A stretch of 64,000 nt of DNA from Gnetum montanum (taxonomy: Eukaryota; Streptophyta; Gnetopsida; Gnetales; Gnetaceae), in NCBI GenBank assembly GCA_015680685.1, contig MNCI01016277.1, positions 128,321-192,320 on the forward strand, given 5' to 3'. Both the position numbers and the translations under genes were made by a program. Positions within the stretch are counted from its first letter, which is position 1. Each line of letters opens with the position of its first letter. The notes beneath the pieces are model-generated. The model searched no databases and was not told the origin of the DNA. It was given only the letters and a program-made list of their open reading frames with translations. Below, piece by piece: positions 23,050 to 35,005 of the stretch.

Positions 23050-24060
23050 GCTACAATTTAAGATGGTTTAAAAATGGATCCTCATATCATTGATCTAATG
23101 AAGTTGATAGAAACGGGGCAAGCACCATAGTTAAAAATGAGGGATGGACTGCTTTGGTTTCATGATAATCATATAGGCATTATGGATTAGGATGGAATAT
23201 GCAAGGATATAATCCAAGAATGCCATGACACATAGTGGGCTGGGCACCCTGGATAGCAAAGGACCTTGGCACTCATTAAGAGAACCTTCTTCTAGCCAAA
23301 AATGTATCAGGATGTGATTTCTTATATCTAGAAGTATCTAGTGTGCTAGCAGGACAAGGGGTCTACAAATTGTCTATGTGGTCTTTTGCTACCCTTAGAA
23401 ATCCCTACATTTCTGTGGGCTACAATGTCTATGGGATTTATCATAGGATTACCAAATGTTCAAGGCTTAAGTAGTATCATTGTAGTGGTGGAAATTTTTT
23501 TCAAATTTTCCATATTCATTCCCTATCCATCACAATGCTCGATTGAGGACACAGTAACATACTATTTTGATAGGATGGTTCAATATTTTGGGTTACCCAT
23601 GAGCATTGTTTTAGACTGAGATCCATGATTCACAAGTGCCTTCTGGCAAGCCTTGTTTGGCATAATGGGTACCACCCTCAAATTTTCAAAAAGCTTTCAT
23701 CTGCAAACTGATGGTCAAATAGAATAGATAAACTAGGTACTTAAATAGTACCTCCAACACTATGTTCATAGTGACCAAAAGAACTGGATGTTTCTATTAG
23801 GGATTTCCTAGCTAAGTTATATTATCCAGAATTCAACAGCTACTAGGTTTTCTCTTGTAGAACTGGTAATGGAAAAGTAGCCCATTACCCCTCATATGGT
23901 CTCCCCCTTGTTGCAGGGTCGACATCCCTTAGTAGATAAATTCTTGAAAGTGTGGTCTGAAAATGTTCAAACAACAAAATATCATCTAGAGAGTCAACCT
24001 TAGACATGGGCGGAAAGTGTTTGGATCCATTTAAAATACTCTATAGGCAATGGGGTTTAA
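23050..24060 (+). pseudogene. E0 integrase
   Basis: Integrase with a damaged zinc finger (ECHDT..AGHPG, near 23220), then ATMSMGFIIGLP (usual W.D.DF..GLP; Asp lost), FFKFSIFIPYPSQ, YFGLPMSIVLD and SAFWQALFGIMGTTLKFS, SFHLQTDGQIE. This set is typical of chromovirus-type gypsy integrases. At least eight stops. I could not find a convincing chromodomain in 24060-24500. Confidence 0.8.
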
Positions 24061-24507
24061 GGTTCAAATAGACAAGGAGCTATGTTGAACTTGAGACCCC
24101 TAGACCTTTAGATCAAATGAGTCAGGGAACACCCTAGAACTCATACATCCCTAGGTCCGTGCATTCTGTCATGTCGTAGTGATAGACCACTTGATGTCCT
24201 CCCATAGCCTGAAATTTTAGGCTAGGTATGGAAGGATGGACAATCCAAATCTTGAGGGGTGATGCTCTTGACTTGGGTGTTGGATGCTTAGATGAGTCTG
24301 AATCTTAGGAAGATAATCAAGTTTATCAAAAATGCTTAATGACCTTAGGCCCTAGTAGTTGGACCTTCTAGAACTAAAGATCCCTTCAAACTTGACTTAG
24401 AATAGCATGGACATACTTCCCTGGAATTGACAGAATCATCCCTTGGTTTCAATGTAGTAGCCTCATGGGTTACCCAAGCCATGCTCCAAGGTCATTGCTC
24501 ATTTTAA

Positions 24508-24519
24508 GTAGGGGAGGAT
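24508..24519 (+). other. E0 polypurine tract
   Basis: GTAGGGGAGGAT immediately before TGTGAGAGAGG, the start of the E0 3' LTR. The 400 bp upstream are untranslated. Confidence 0.6.
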
Positions 24520-24952
24520 TGTGAGAGAGGTATCAGGGTTGGTGGTGGCCTACTACCTCCCCCATGATTTGGGGGATGTGGGTGCACAAGGGGTCCTCTG
24601 CTCCTTGTGTCTTTGGAACCATACTGGCATGGCAATTCCATGCATTAGTAAGAGGAGGCTATGACCTACCTCATTACCCCACTCGGTAGGACCTTGCCTA
24701 GGAGGGTTTCATAGTTCAACTCTATGTTGGGGTGTTTTTACTAGGAGTATCATGGAACATGCTATGGGATGTTGCGTGCGCTCCTTGGAACATGACACCA
24801 ACTACCAGCATGTAGTGATGAATCTAGAGTGTTTAGCTAGTAGTCCCCATGGTATTCATGTGAGTGGAGCAAGGGAGCGCTATCTAGCTTGTTAGCATAT
24901 CACAAATATTGAATATGAAACACCACTTAGGAGACATGCTAACACTAACACA
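24520..24952 (+). repeat. E0 3' LTR (about 433 bp)
   Basis: Starts TGTGAGAG after the polypurine tract; the most plausible end is CTAACACA at 24952. The 5' partner lies outside the window, so the right edge is uncertain by perhaps 100 bp. The size suits a chromovirus. Confidence 0.55.
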
Positions 24953-25119
24953 TTGTTTTTTGGCATGTGTTTCAAGATTATTGATTGCTGAGGTGTACTC
25001 CTCTTGAGTTTCGTCCCAATTCAAAATCTGCTTGGGAAACTCTAGTGGTGCCAAACAATGTATCTAGGGACAATGTTGTTACAGTTTCAATTTTTTTTAT
25101 ATTTTTAGTAATAAAGTGA

Positions 25120-25779
25120 ATGCTTGTATTATGGTGTAGAGTAGTTGTACAAAATCTTTATTTGAGTGAAGTGTACTTGGGCATAGTTCATGTTTGGAAA
25201 TAAATATTAAGATTTATTTTCATCATTGCAGCATCCACTTAGTTTTACTATTTTTCTTAGCATAGTTTTACGATTTTATTAGTTTAATCATTTACATTTT
25301 CAAGTACTTTACTTATTCATTAGTAAATAGGAATGAGCACAACTAGTTTCAAGCATTCAAGTGTAATCGTTTGGTAATCCCAATAATGTTATTGCTTGGT
25401 TCATGTAGTAGCATAACACTTGGTAACCTAATAATGGTTACAAGAGCCCAAGGCATGTATGTTAAGCCAAGACTAGATGCTCATCACTATACACTAGAGT
25501 AGATTTACATTATTGTCATTACTTAGCTTTAGATTTCTATTCTCAACTTTCATCATGTTTACAACTAGGAGTATTAAGGACCTAACAACATCAGTAATCA
25601 TACACCTTACTAAGAGCTAAGCCATACACTTGTAACTCATTGGCTCAAGGTGGGAAGATAATGAACCTAAACTTAAACTTAATTAGTAGCATAATAACAT
25701 TTTCCATGGATTATGATCTAGTCATGCACTAGTGTTGTGACTTGTATGGTAAAGTGTTGGAATACTTCACTATTCATCA
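25120..25779 (+). repeat. LTR fragment D (Athila-type R-U5)
   Basis: Similar to the right end of the LTR at 57395-58049 and, reversed, to 44018-44700: a block around AAATCTTTATTTGAGTGAAG, then GTAGCACT-like, ending in GACTTGTATGGT and TTCATCA. It abuts the C1 protease at 25779 in opposite orientation, so it belongs to another copy or marks a rearrangement. 24953-25119 holds nothing I can name. Confidence 0.5.
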
Positions 25780-27058
25780 ACTAATCTACAAGCTCCCATC
25801 TGATATTGGATTTCTTAAGTGGAGGTAGATTCCATGTCTTGTACATCTCTTGAGAAATTAAATTTATCCAAGAACCTGAATCTAGTACAACCTTGGATGG
25901 ATCATTTCATGTGATCTTTAAATAAATTAAGGGTCTTCCAATATCAGATCATTTCTTTGGAAGGTGGCCTTCCTTGATTAAATTTGTGACTACATGGATC
26001 AACATGATAGTATAAACATTTGAGAACTTTTGGGTTGAATATGGCTCTATGGTAATTTTAGATGTAATTAACATACGATTACTAGCCACAAATTCTTGCA
26101 AGAGTTTTTGTAGACTATTTTATTTGAAGAAAGTCCTATTTTAAGGCTTATGCTCAAAACCACTAAGATGATCATCCAGTTGTAAGTTCACTACCTCTCA
26201 TGGCATTTTTGTTGGGGATGCAGTGGAATTTCCCTTTGCATAGATGATACAAGTGGTAAGGTAGTGGTGTTAGATGGTGTAGGATGAGTTGATGAATACA
26301 TAGGAGGATAAGCAAAGGGAGACCTAGTTCATGGAGTGGGGGTTCTGTGATATTCCAAAGGGTAGCAGTTATGCAAGAAAGGAGTGTGGCTTGTAGAGCC
26401 ATGAGGAGATACAAATTGTTGAATATAATATCCATAAGGGTTTAGCTACCAATAAAGATATTGCTACTGTAGTGGTGGCATCCCCTATGACTATGGGTTT
26501 TGCCATTGTTGATACTCCTCTTGAGGTTGACGTGGTTCTCTACTTGGGTAATATTGTATTGGATGGAATTGTTATCTATAATTATCTTATGGATAATAAA
26601 ATTTCCTAGGTGGTTGCTTTCTTGCTAATTTTGGATTTAACACATACACCCTAGATTCTTGTAGATGTGATACTATAGAACATCCTTGAGATGTTCATAC
26701 TGAAAAATATCATATTTTTCATCATCTATTTCTAAACCTATAACCTCATCCACTATTGTAGCCTTATCTTTTTGCTAATAATACTTCTTGCTTATATCTT
26801 TCCTTCTTCTTTTGTCTTTATCTCTACTTCCCTCCTCCATCTTCTCTTTCATAATTTTGAGAGTCATTGAGAACTTCTCATCTAAGGAGTCCAATATTTT
26901 GTCCACCTTAGATGATATTTCAGTAATATATTTTTGAATTGACAAGATTCTCCTTTGCACCACTTCATCTAGTGATGCTTCCTCCTTTGAATCATAAAAT
27001 GCACTTTCCTTTTGAGAATGGAGGGATCCCTGATATATTAGCCTTTCAAATTGATGGG
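25780..27058 (-). pseudogene. C1 gag C-terminus and protease (Athila-like)
   Basis: Minus-strand continuation of C1 gag past the E2 insertion. From right to left: a coiled-coil stretch (ISSKVDKILDSLDEKFS, 26.85 kb), a P/Y/S-rich region with LNPYGYYIQQFVSPHGSTS that matches the other copy at 52.4 kb (LNQYGYYVQHIVSPTSST), then a protease core VVLDSGSWINLIS near 25870 (active site DSGS). Broken by many stops and truncated at 25779. Confidence 0.65.
27054..27058. repeat. Target-site duplication, left, of E2 (ATGGG)
   Basis: ATGGG directly before TGAAACACG. An identical ATGGG follows the right LTR at 42395-42399. Confidence 0.9.
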
Positions 27059-28462
27059 TGAAACACGATAAAACTTTTGAAGCCTCAACAAATCGAAAAA
27101 GTCTAGCGACCCAAGCAAGAAGTCACGACAAGGCATAGTACAGTACACATGAACTTCAGGAGATAGAACAAAATAATAGGTGCACGATGGTAAGACTTCC
27201 ACTTCATGAATTTTCCATCTTTCAAAATCTCAACATTTAACATATTACGCTACATTATGCAACATAGCGTAATGCCGCATAGCGCAGCGTAATATCAAAG
27301 ATAGTCCACCGTAGCATCAAGGATGGAAAACATGCAAGACTTTGACAGCCCAGTAAAAATCTCAAGGCCTAAGCAAGGATCTATAGTATAATGTGTGTTT
27401 CACTGGGTTTTCTTTCCTGGTTAAGGGGCCCATTATGCTGCTTTACGCAGTGCGGCATAGTAAAAGTCCTGAAAAAGAGAGAAACAAAGGAAGCGTGGCA
27501 ACAATACTTCAACTTTTTGGTTTCGTTTATTTTACGCTGAATTACACTATGATGCGTAATTTAGTGTAATGCAGCGTAATTCAAGTAACAATAAGCATAG
27601 TTTAGACATCAGTAGTTCATACGCCACAATACGCTCTCTAGCGTATTATAGTGTAATGAAAGCACAGTCTGCTGCCAAAGCCCACATGAGGGTAGTTTAC
27701 AACGTGCTATGCAGCATAGCGTCACAAGCTTTAATGACAACACATTGAGTCAATGGCATTTTATGAGATCAGGACACACGTCACTTAAACCACATTTTTC
27801 TCCTGACCCTAACCTTATAAATGCTCTAGTTGACAAAGATCAAGGGGGTTGGCAAAATTTTTCTTTCAAGGTTGGAAAAAGAGCAAAAGAGGATCAGTGA
27901 TCGTGAGAACGTCGGAAGTGATTGGCAAGAATTCTTGATCAGAAAAAATAGGCTACCATATATTCTCCCATGGGTCTGACTTCCTTGCGCCCAGATTGGC
28001 TAGATCAAGGTAGATTGATCCTTGCTTGTTTCATCTTTAGATAACTTTCTTGTTACTGGCATGTGCTTCGTCCAAACCGAAGCCCACCTAAGACCATTGT
28101 ATCAAACATATTGTTTTTCATAAATTAAATCCTAGATCTTGTAATCATATTCTCTACCAAATATGATCTCTTGCATCCTAGTTATAAGGATTTGGCAATC
28201 TCATCTAAATCATTTTCATTGTCTTCAATTGTTTTCGGGATTAACAACATTTCATCACTTTATAAAGAATCTTCATTTTGCCATCAAATTATTATCAAGC
28301 CTTTTACTGATTAAATAAGTCCCTGTCTGATCGACCAGACCATTCAGGGTACCTCGGATTCATTTTTCTCTCTAGCACAGTCCTCGCATAGATCTAGGGT
28401 TAGAACTGTGTACACGGACTTTCGTTCAGTATTTCCAACAATTGACTTTTTTCATCGTTACA
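27059..28462 (+). repeat. E2 5' LTR (1404 bp)
   Basis: TGAAACACG to CGTTACA. TATAAAT box at 27816-27822. Contains TAGCGTAATGCCGC-like palindromic blocks near 27240-27290, 27530-27580 and 27705-27722. Right part (AGGGTTAGAACTGTG) resembles the outer end of the E1 LTR read on the opposite strand. Confidence 0.9.
27816..27822 (+). promoter_or_regulatory. E2 LTR TATA box
   Basis: TATAAAT in ACCTTATAAATGCTC, about 760 bp into the LTR; conserved at 41748-41754 in the other LTR. Likely promoter of the genomic transcript. Confidence 0.6.
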
Positions 28463-28468
28463 GTTTTC

Positions 28469-28487
28469 TGGCGCTAGAAGGAGGGCC
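28469..28487 (+). other. E2 primer-binding site
   Basis: TGGCGCTAGAAGGAGGGCC, six bases after the LTR end. Same as E1 apart from one transition. Confidence 0.7.
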
Positions 28488-28719
28488 TTCATATCCAATC
28501 CATATTTTACGGGTAGTCTTGTAAGCTATATGTACCCATTGTCAATCAACATAAACGTAATACCTCCGAGGTTGTTTACAAAATTGTGTGGTGCAGATCG
28601 GTCACTTTGACAATTCCTTTGGAACCCTACAAGATAGAAAGCCCCGATTATTATCTTAGTTCACCTTTTTCCTTCCAATCTCTACTTTTATTATCATTAT
28701 CTCCGAATCGTGTAAAAAA

Positions 28720-31700
28720 ATGACTACATCAACTACTTCCATTGACACGACTAGCCTTGAGAACCCTTGGACCATGCAAGTCACGCCTCCCATGGTCGAG
28801 AAACCACTTAGTCTAGTGCGACCACGCCACTCCCTTAGGCTACAAAACAAGGAGCCTGAGGGACAGGCTCAATGTAGGGAAAGCTACAATTTCCTCTGTG
28901 CTAAGTTAGCAGCAAACCTACCTATGTAGCCACAAGAACTCAAGAAAAAACGAGAGTACGAGTTCAGGTACTGCAACGGGAAGGAACTTATTCCTACGCC
29001 TACCACTTTCATACCCCTGACAGATCAACAAAGGTAGGTCCTAGATCAAATGTTGATGGCACAGACATCGCCAGAAGAACTAAAGGTCTTTTTCCATAAT
29101 GAAATGCTTCATGACGAACAAGACGATCTAGAATCTCGCTCTGAAGGAGGTAGTCATGCCGATTTCACCATGGCCCCTCCCTCCACAACATCTCGTGTAA
29201 ATCCATTGTTCATGGTCACCACAGCTTTGACATTATCTAACACCGATCGAGTCCCACATTCACCGCGTTTACATTTTCTTTCTCCAACTATCTTCCTAGG
29301 TGACAGTCCATTACAAATCATTCCTCAGCAAGCGCGATTACCTAACTCACCTCATCATGTGCCTACGCCTGTGCCACCACATGTGCATGTGATACATACA
29401 ATGCCAACTACGCTACCGATTCACACGACAGGGCCTACCACCACAGCATGGTGGGCTCCCAACATGTCTCTTGTTGCGCATCCTGCACAAATGCACCACC
29501 ATCCCCACCTTCAAGGCCACGTCCCACAAGTGCTAAACCCAGTGGTAGGACCACTACCTATGCCCCTGGCTACACAAATAGCGTACCCAATAGCATAGCC
29601 AATGGTGGTTCCCCCATCCACACCAACCATCAGATGGTGGATGCCGCAAGCAACACTGCCTACAGGGACTATCCCGATAGCATCGACCATCAGTCAAGCT
29701 ATTGCTTCTATGCCACCACCCAGTGTGGCTCCTCCTTCTACTCCACAAACAACCTCGTCGTCTATGGGTCTGGACCAAGCCTTCCAGCTCATCCAAACCC
29801 TTATATAAGAGGTCAATCGTCTCAAGGTTGTTGGCTCTGACATGGTACAAGTCATGGATTTCTACCATGATGATCCTATTAGCCCAATAGTCCCAGTCCT
29901 GTCATTGCCACCTAGGATGCCCCTTCCACATTTCACAAAATACAATGGGGAAGGTGATCCCAATGCCCACCTCATCATTTTCAGGTCAGAGTCCTTATTG
30001 CTGCAATAATGGCCGCATACTATAATCCGTGTCTTTGCTATGTCCTTAACGAGTAAAGCTTTGGACTGGTATCGAGCACTTCCACATGCTTCCATCTCAA
30101 CCTTGGAAGAGCTGTTAACCTAGTTTGTGACTCGCTTCAAATACAACCTGAAGCCAGAAGTCACATTAGACTAACTCATGGGAGTTAAACAAGACCCGCT
30201 CAAGTTGGTCCAAAAGTTTATACAGCATTGGAGCGCTACCTCGAACGAGATCCGCAAACCCATCGTGGAGGCCCATCTATTGACAATCTTCAAGGGAGCG
30301 GTCAATGACTTCATCAAGTCTAAGCTGTACTACCTTGCACCCCATTCTCTTAGCCAAGCCTTTTCTCAGACTAAGAGCATATAAGACATGGTGGAGGCTA
30401 GTAAAGATCTGGCATATGTGGCCTACAAAAATACCCATAGCAAGGGTAAGGACAAAGGCAAAGCCACGACAACTACAGTTGCGGTGGTTGTTGAAGGGGC
30501 CAATAAAAAGAACAACAATGGCAAGAAAACTACTACAGAGCTAGCTGAGCCGACAACTAGCTCAGGTGGCACCAATCAAGAGGCTCCTTCCACCCCGAAA
30601 AAACCCCCACAACTGAGGCCAAAATTTGAGCATAAGGACTGCTCAAATTACGCAACTCTACCTATGAAACCTTTAGATCTTCTGAAGCAATTATTGGAAA
30701 CTGGTCACATCTGACACAAGGCAGTGTTTGAGGACGCCCTAAAATGTCACAAGTTCCATTGCAAGTTACTCAAGAATCCCTCCTTAACACAACCTAATGA
30801 ATCGCCCATTCCCAAGAACTTTAGGCTAGACTGATTCTACGACTATCATCAATTGTGCGGTCATGACACGGATTACTGCTGGGCATTGAAAGATGACATT
30901 CAATGCATGATTGATCAAGGTGACCTGATCTTGGATAGCAGTAGCCTAGCTTGCCTAGAAAATCAAGCCCTGCATGTGTACCAAGATCCATTAAATGCAA
31001 ATAATGCATGGTACACAATCAACGTGGTAGGAGCAGAGGGTGATAATCAGTCACAGCCAAAACAACCTTTCATGCTACGAACACATCCTCATTCTCCCCA
31101 AACTATAGATTCAAAAGCATCGACAAGTGGTGCTCCACGACAACCTTTTATCCTTTGAGCCCCTTCTCAGACAAATTCTTGACAACCCACTATCGGTAAA
31201 TCCACGGCCCAGCCCACGCTTACGCCAAAGGCCCCCTTCGTTATTAGGGTGCCAAAACCATCGGCAATCCTTCCTACATAAGGGAAAACGTCCAAGTCAA
31301 GCTCTCGATCCCAATTTAACGAAAAAGGAGAAGGAGGTAAGACAACTGGTACGGCCAAGGATCGTCTTACGCTGGGGTTTCCTAAGCCTAAACCCCTCAC
31401 CTCTGTACTCTTGGCCCCATTTTCTAACGATGGCGAAGTTACGCAAACATGACCATCTACTCCTAGTAGAAAGAGGCATAGCCCTCAGCCGAATATCACT
31501 CCTCCCCAAGAAATTCATCTCCTAGAGCAAATGGAATAGGAAAAGGGTGACAAGCAGCCAGATCGTGGGTAGGATCTCTTCGACGCCTTTACGTAGGTCA
31601 AACAGGCTCTAAAACAAAAAAATAGAACTTTGAGCCTTTATGATTTACTCATGATGTCACAGAAGCATCGTGACACTATGGTTTACATGCTAACATTGAT

Positions 31701-32460
31701 ACCTATGGACAAAGGCCTGCCCGCAGATGAAAAAGCGATTCATTCCATTATGCTTCCTCTTGCGGCTGAGAAACCAGGGCCTTCCTTGTTGACCTTTCAT
31801 GACGAATCCATTAAGGATGACCTAGAAAAGGGTCATGTGACAACGGTGCCCATGTTCATCACCATTCGAGTTGGTCAACACTGAATTCTAAGGGTACATG
31901 TGGATGATGGGGCGGCCGCTAATGTCATCCCTTACCCCATAGTGGATAAGCTAGGTCTGATCGATCAAATTAGTCCTACCACTATGTCATGCATAAAGTC
32001 GTTCAACGGGGCACGAGTGCAAGTTAAAGGCACTGTGCACATCAACTTCGTGGTTGGGGAGTAATTCCCCACAGATGCAACCTTCATTATTGTCGAAGAG
32101 ATGCCTGGCTTCAATTTGATCCTAGGGAGGTCGTGGTTGGCCCAACTAAGGGAAGTTTCATTGCCTATACATAAGGAGATCCATCTGCCTTATGTAGGAG
32201 GAGAGGTGGTTATCCACGGTGATGAAATAACCCCTCAGGATGTGAATAACATAGAAACGGAGCAAGGGTAGGAGATCGAAATGTCTAAAGATTAGTCCAC
32301 TGTCCGAATATTCCAACAAGGAAAAACAGTGGCTGATGATAGCCTAACTTGGGCCAAGCTACCATTCCCAGAGGAGGAGTATGATGCGAAGGAAAAGGGT
32401 GGTAAATCCCCTCGTTTTTACACGTCACCAAAAATAAAAGCAATTAGGAAACAATTACAA
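28720..32460 (+). pseudogene. E2 gag-protease
   Basis: One reading frame can be followed for 3.7 kb from ATG 28720 with nonsense codons but no frameshift. Landmarks: KELIPTPTTFIPLT with acidic DDLESRSEGG; P/H/T-rich segment (29.2-29.6 kb); capsid LPHFTKYNGEGDPNAHL and KALDWYRALPHASIS near 30060; SLSQAFSQTKSI; a basic, T/N-rich tail; zinc motif YDYHQLCGHDTDYCWAL (30840) of Tat type; LSLYDLLMMSQKHRD; protease VHVDDGAAANVIPYPIVDK with intact DGA (31895), GFNLILGRSWL; end at KAIRKQLQ. At least a dozen stops (TAA, TAG, TGA). Encodes structural protein and protease of the particle. Confidence 0.85.
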
Positions 32461-32537
32461 GGCTAGCCAGTAAACCGGTTCATCTGATTACTGTATCTTT
32501 TACACATGTTTTATTTCATCATGTTATCCCACCTCAT

Positions 32538-32800
32538 ACATCCACCAGCTATGCTCATTTTACGTTTAGGCTTATTTTTACACATCCACCAGCTATGCTC
32601 ATTTTATGCTTAGGCTTATTTTTACACATCCACTAGCTATGCTCATTTTACGCTTAGGCTTATTTCTACACATCCACCAGCTATGCTCATTTTACACTTA
32701 GGCTTATTTTTACGCATCCACCAGCTATGCTTACGCTTAGGCTTATTTTTATGCCTCCACTAGCTGTTCTCACTTACGCTTATGTTTTTATGCCCCTACT
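32538..32800. repeat. 44-bp tandem repeat, about six copies
   Basis: Unit begins ACATCCACCAGCTATGCTC and ends AGGCTTATTTTTAC; copies start at 32538, 32582 and then about every 44 bp, with the last two shortened. No counterpart seen in E1. Confidence 0.85.
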
Positions 32801-32845
32801 AATTATCTTTGTCACTCTTAAATTTATCTAAAATTAATCACGTGT

Positions 32846-33345
32846 GATACCCATGGCCCGAAATGGCCTAAAACTATACATGGCCCGAAATTGCGTAAAA
32901 CTATACATGGCCCGAAATGGCCTAAAACTATACACGACTCGAAATGGACTAAAACTATATGTGGCCCGAAATGGCCTAAAACTATACACGGCCCGAAATG
33001 GCCTAAAACTATACGTGGCCCAGAATGGCCTAAAACTATCAAAAGGCCCAAAATGGCCTTAAACTAATCATAGCCTACAAAGGCTTAAAATTGGCTACTT
33101 CGTGACATTTACACTATCCCTTCACAATATACCCATGGCTCGGAATGGCTTAAAACTATACAAGGCCCGGAATGGCCTAAAACTACCTATGGCCCGCAAT
33201 GGCCTTAAACTACCTATTTAAATCATAGTTTACACTTGAACTGGTCAAAGGCTCAAAATGGCCCAAGACTAGTTGCCTTATTTACACTTTGCACCCGATT
33301 TATCTGGTAGCCTGCAATGACTTTAAACTAGTAACTTCATTTATG
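32846..33345. repeat. 27-bp tandem repeat (GGCCCGAAATGGCCTAAAAC)
   Basis: Seven to eight near-perfect 27-bp units to about 33040, then dispersed copies to 33345. Because 27 is a multiple of three, both strands stay open and give spurious ORFs of nine-residue repeats. GGCC..GGCC within the unit is a short inverted repeat. Confidence 0.85.
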
Positions 33346-33684
33346 CTATATGCCTAAACTCTCTACCATTTCTCATAACATCAAAACCTACTAATTTACA
33401 CTTTGCATAAAGTGAGAACAAAAGAACATTGACTTAGACAAAATTTGCATTAAAATGTCAAAAACTAAATATTTTGTCTTTCTCATCATAAAAAAAAACA
33501 AATGGACTGTGGCTAATATAGCCATGTTATGCATGTCCTCTTTTCCCACTATCACCCGTGTCCCTCAACTTAATCTCCACCCTGAGCAAATCATCCTCAT
33601 AAGGGCCACCTTTTTCAGGTGGCATTTCTTCATGAAGGTGGCCCTCCTTGTCAGGCTCTTCTGTATGAAGTTGTTTTCCATCGT

Positions 33685-33786
33685 GTTAACTACCACCATT
33701 AAGCTCTGTCCCTTGCGAACCCCCTTCGTGAGGACTGTCATCCACGTTACATTCACCTTGTTGAGGAACCTCCTTAGGTTGTTCCT
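33685..33786 (-). other. asA2 last exon
   Basis: After GATTACAG acceptor; in phase with the preceding exon it encodes an acidic tail (EQPKEVPQQGECNVDDSPHE) and stops at TAA near 33687. The preceding intron is 78 nt (33787-33864). Confidence 0.5.
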
Positions 33787-33864
33787 GTAATCATACATAA
33801 CATGTATATTGACATCACGATCAAAACTAGGTATGACAAAAGGCATAATAAAACAAACACTCAC

Positions 33865-34665
33865 CTGTGACGGTCCGGAATCAATCATAAAAGAAATTTG
33901 TTCTAAGCCAATCCACAAACATTGGATAATCTCATCCTCGGTAAGCTCAGACCAAACCCCATCTCCTAAATTAGTTCTAGCCTTCATCTTCCCTTTTTCC
34001 ATAGGAGTCCAATGAGGTGGTTCAAGGAAGAAGAAAGGGATGGTTGTCTCTCTTCCAGGAAGAGTCATTTCCCTTTCTGGAGAGGTGCTCACCTTCACTT
34101 GCTCTTGGAACTTTTCAAATGCACTGGAAGTACCAATAATGTTAAGGAATAGTTGAAGAGACTAAGCCTCAATGGCAGAGTCTCTGTACTGTTGACGGTA
34201 GGTAGTGCAGTCTCGCTTATAGACATGTTTATGATCTTTTTGTGTCTGCCCCCATTCTTGCACACTTGCACTATAATCCTTCCAGTCTTGATTCTTTTGA
34301 GCTAGGAGGTCCATTTGCATCCACTACTTGACCAGTTCATGGCTAGTCTGGACGCTGTTTTGGCCGACCATCTAATAACAGTCATCTACAGTCCTCATTG
34401 CCAATCCCCTAGGCCTACAAGAATTCATTCCGAGACCTCAAGTCCCCCACTTCATCGCCCAGAGCCGCTCTCGCTTTTTTCGACCTTTGTAATCTTTTCC
34501 AAAGATCCTCATTTACACTCTGGCATTCCCACAAGGAGTAAGTCGAGTGTATCACACATTTACACATTTCATCATAAATGCTACGTGGCATGATGGTCTC
34601 TTCCGAGGAGGGTTCGGTGATTTCTAGATCAATAGGCTTCGACGAATCCCACCTGACTCGAGCTC
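33865..34665 (-). other. asA2 coiled-coil exon
   Basis: 801 nt. ITEPSSEETIMPRSIYDEM, SLWECQSVNEDLWKRLQ, DEVGDLRSRNEFL, a Q/K-rich middle, EREMTLPGRETTIPFF, ELTEDEIIQCLWIGLEQI. Ends at CACAG before GTGAGTG. The E1 exon (12780-13600) matches throughout. Confidence 0.6.
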
Positions 34666-34745
34666 CTAATAACATAGCATGGTGATTAGACATAGATAAC
34701 ACAATACGACAATGGAACAAATTCTACGTAATGATCATGATGTAC

Positions 34746-34874
34746 CTACTTCAAGGTAAAGTTGCTCCAAGTGGCCAATCATGTCATGAACGACCCCCTC
34801 CATAAAGGTGAATTTATCAGGAAATTCACCCCAGGATCAAGTCGCCACAATTGATATGTGCATGTCCTAGTCTC
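34746..34874 (-). other. asA2 small exon (FMEGVV)
   Basis: 129 nt after CATAATAG, before GTACATC. Encodes PDKFTFMEGVVHDMIGHLEQ; the E1 exon is 130 nt. Confidence 0.55.
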
Positions 34875-35005
34875 CTATTATGCAGAAAAAGTTCCATATG
34901 AAGAAATAATTGAAACATTACAATAACCAATACAACTTTTAAAAGTAATTGTCTAGAGTCAAGTACACTGTGAAAGTTAGCCTAACAGAGTTACAAATCA
35001 TTTAC

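Noticed and set aside
24060-24500. Chromodomain at the end of E0 integrase
   Set aside because: A few residues (PEIL, VWKDG) are suggestive, but the aromatic cage and the usual order are not visible.
25120-25779. LTR D as the missing 3' LTR of C1
   Set aside because: It is in the opposite orientation to C1 gag-protease, so it belongs to another copy or a rearrangement.
32538-32800. Regular 44-bp array as a CRISPR
   Set aside because: Units are contiguous without unique spacers, in a plant retrotransposon.
32824-33062. ORFs on both strands with a nine-residue repeated peptide
   Set aside because: Direct consequence of a 27-bp tandem repeat; no start context, no conservation of the frame in E1.
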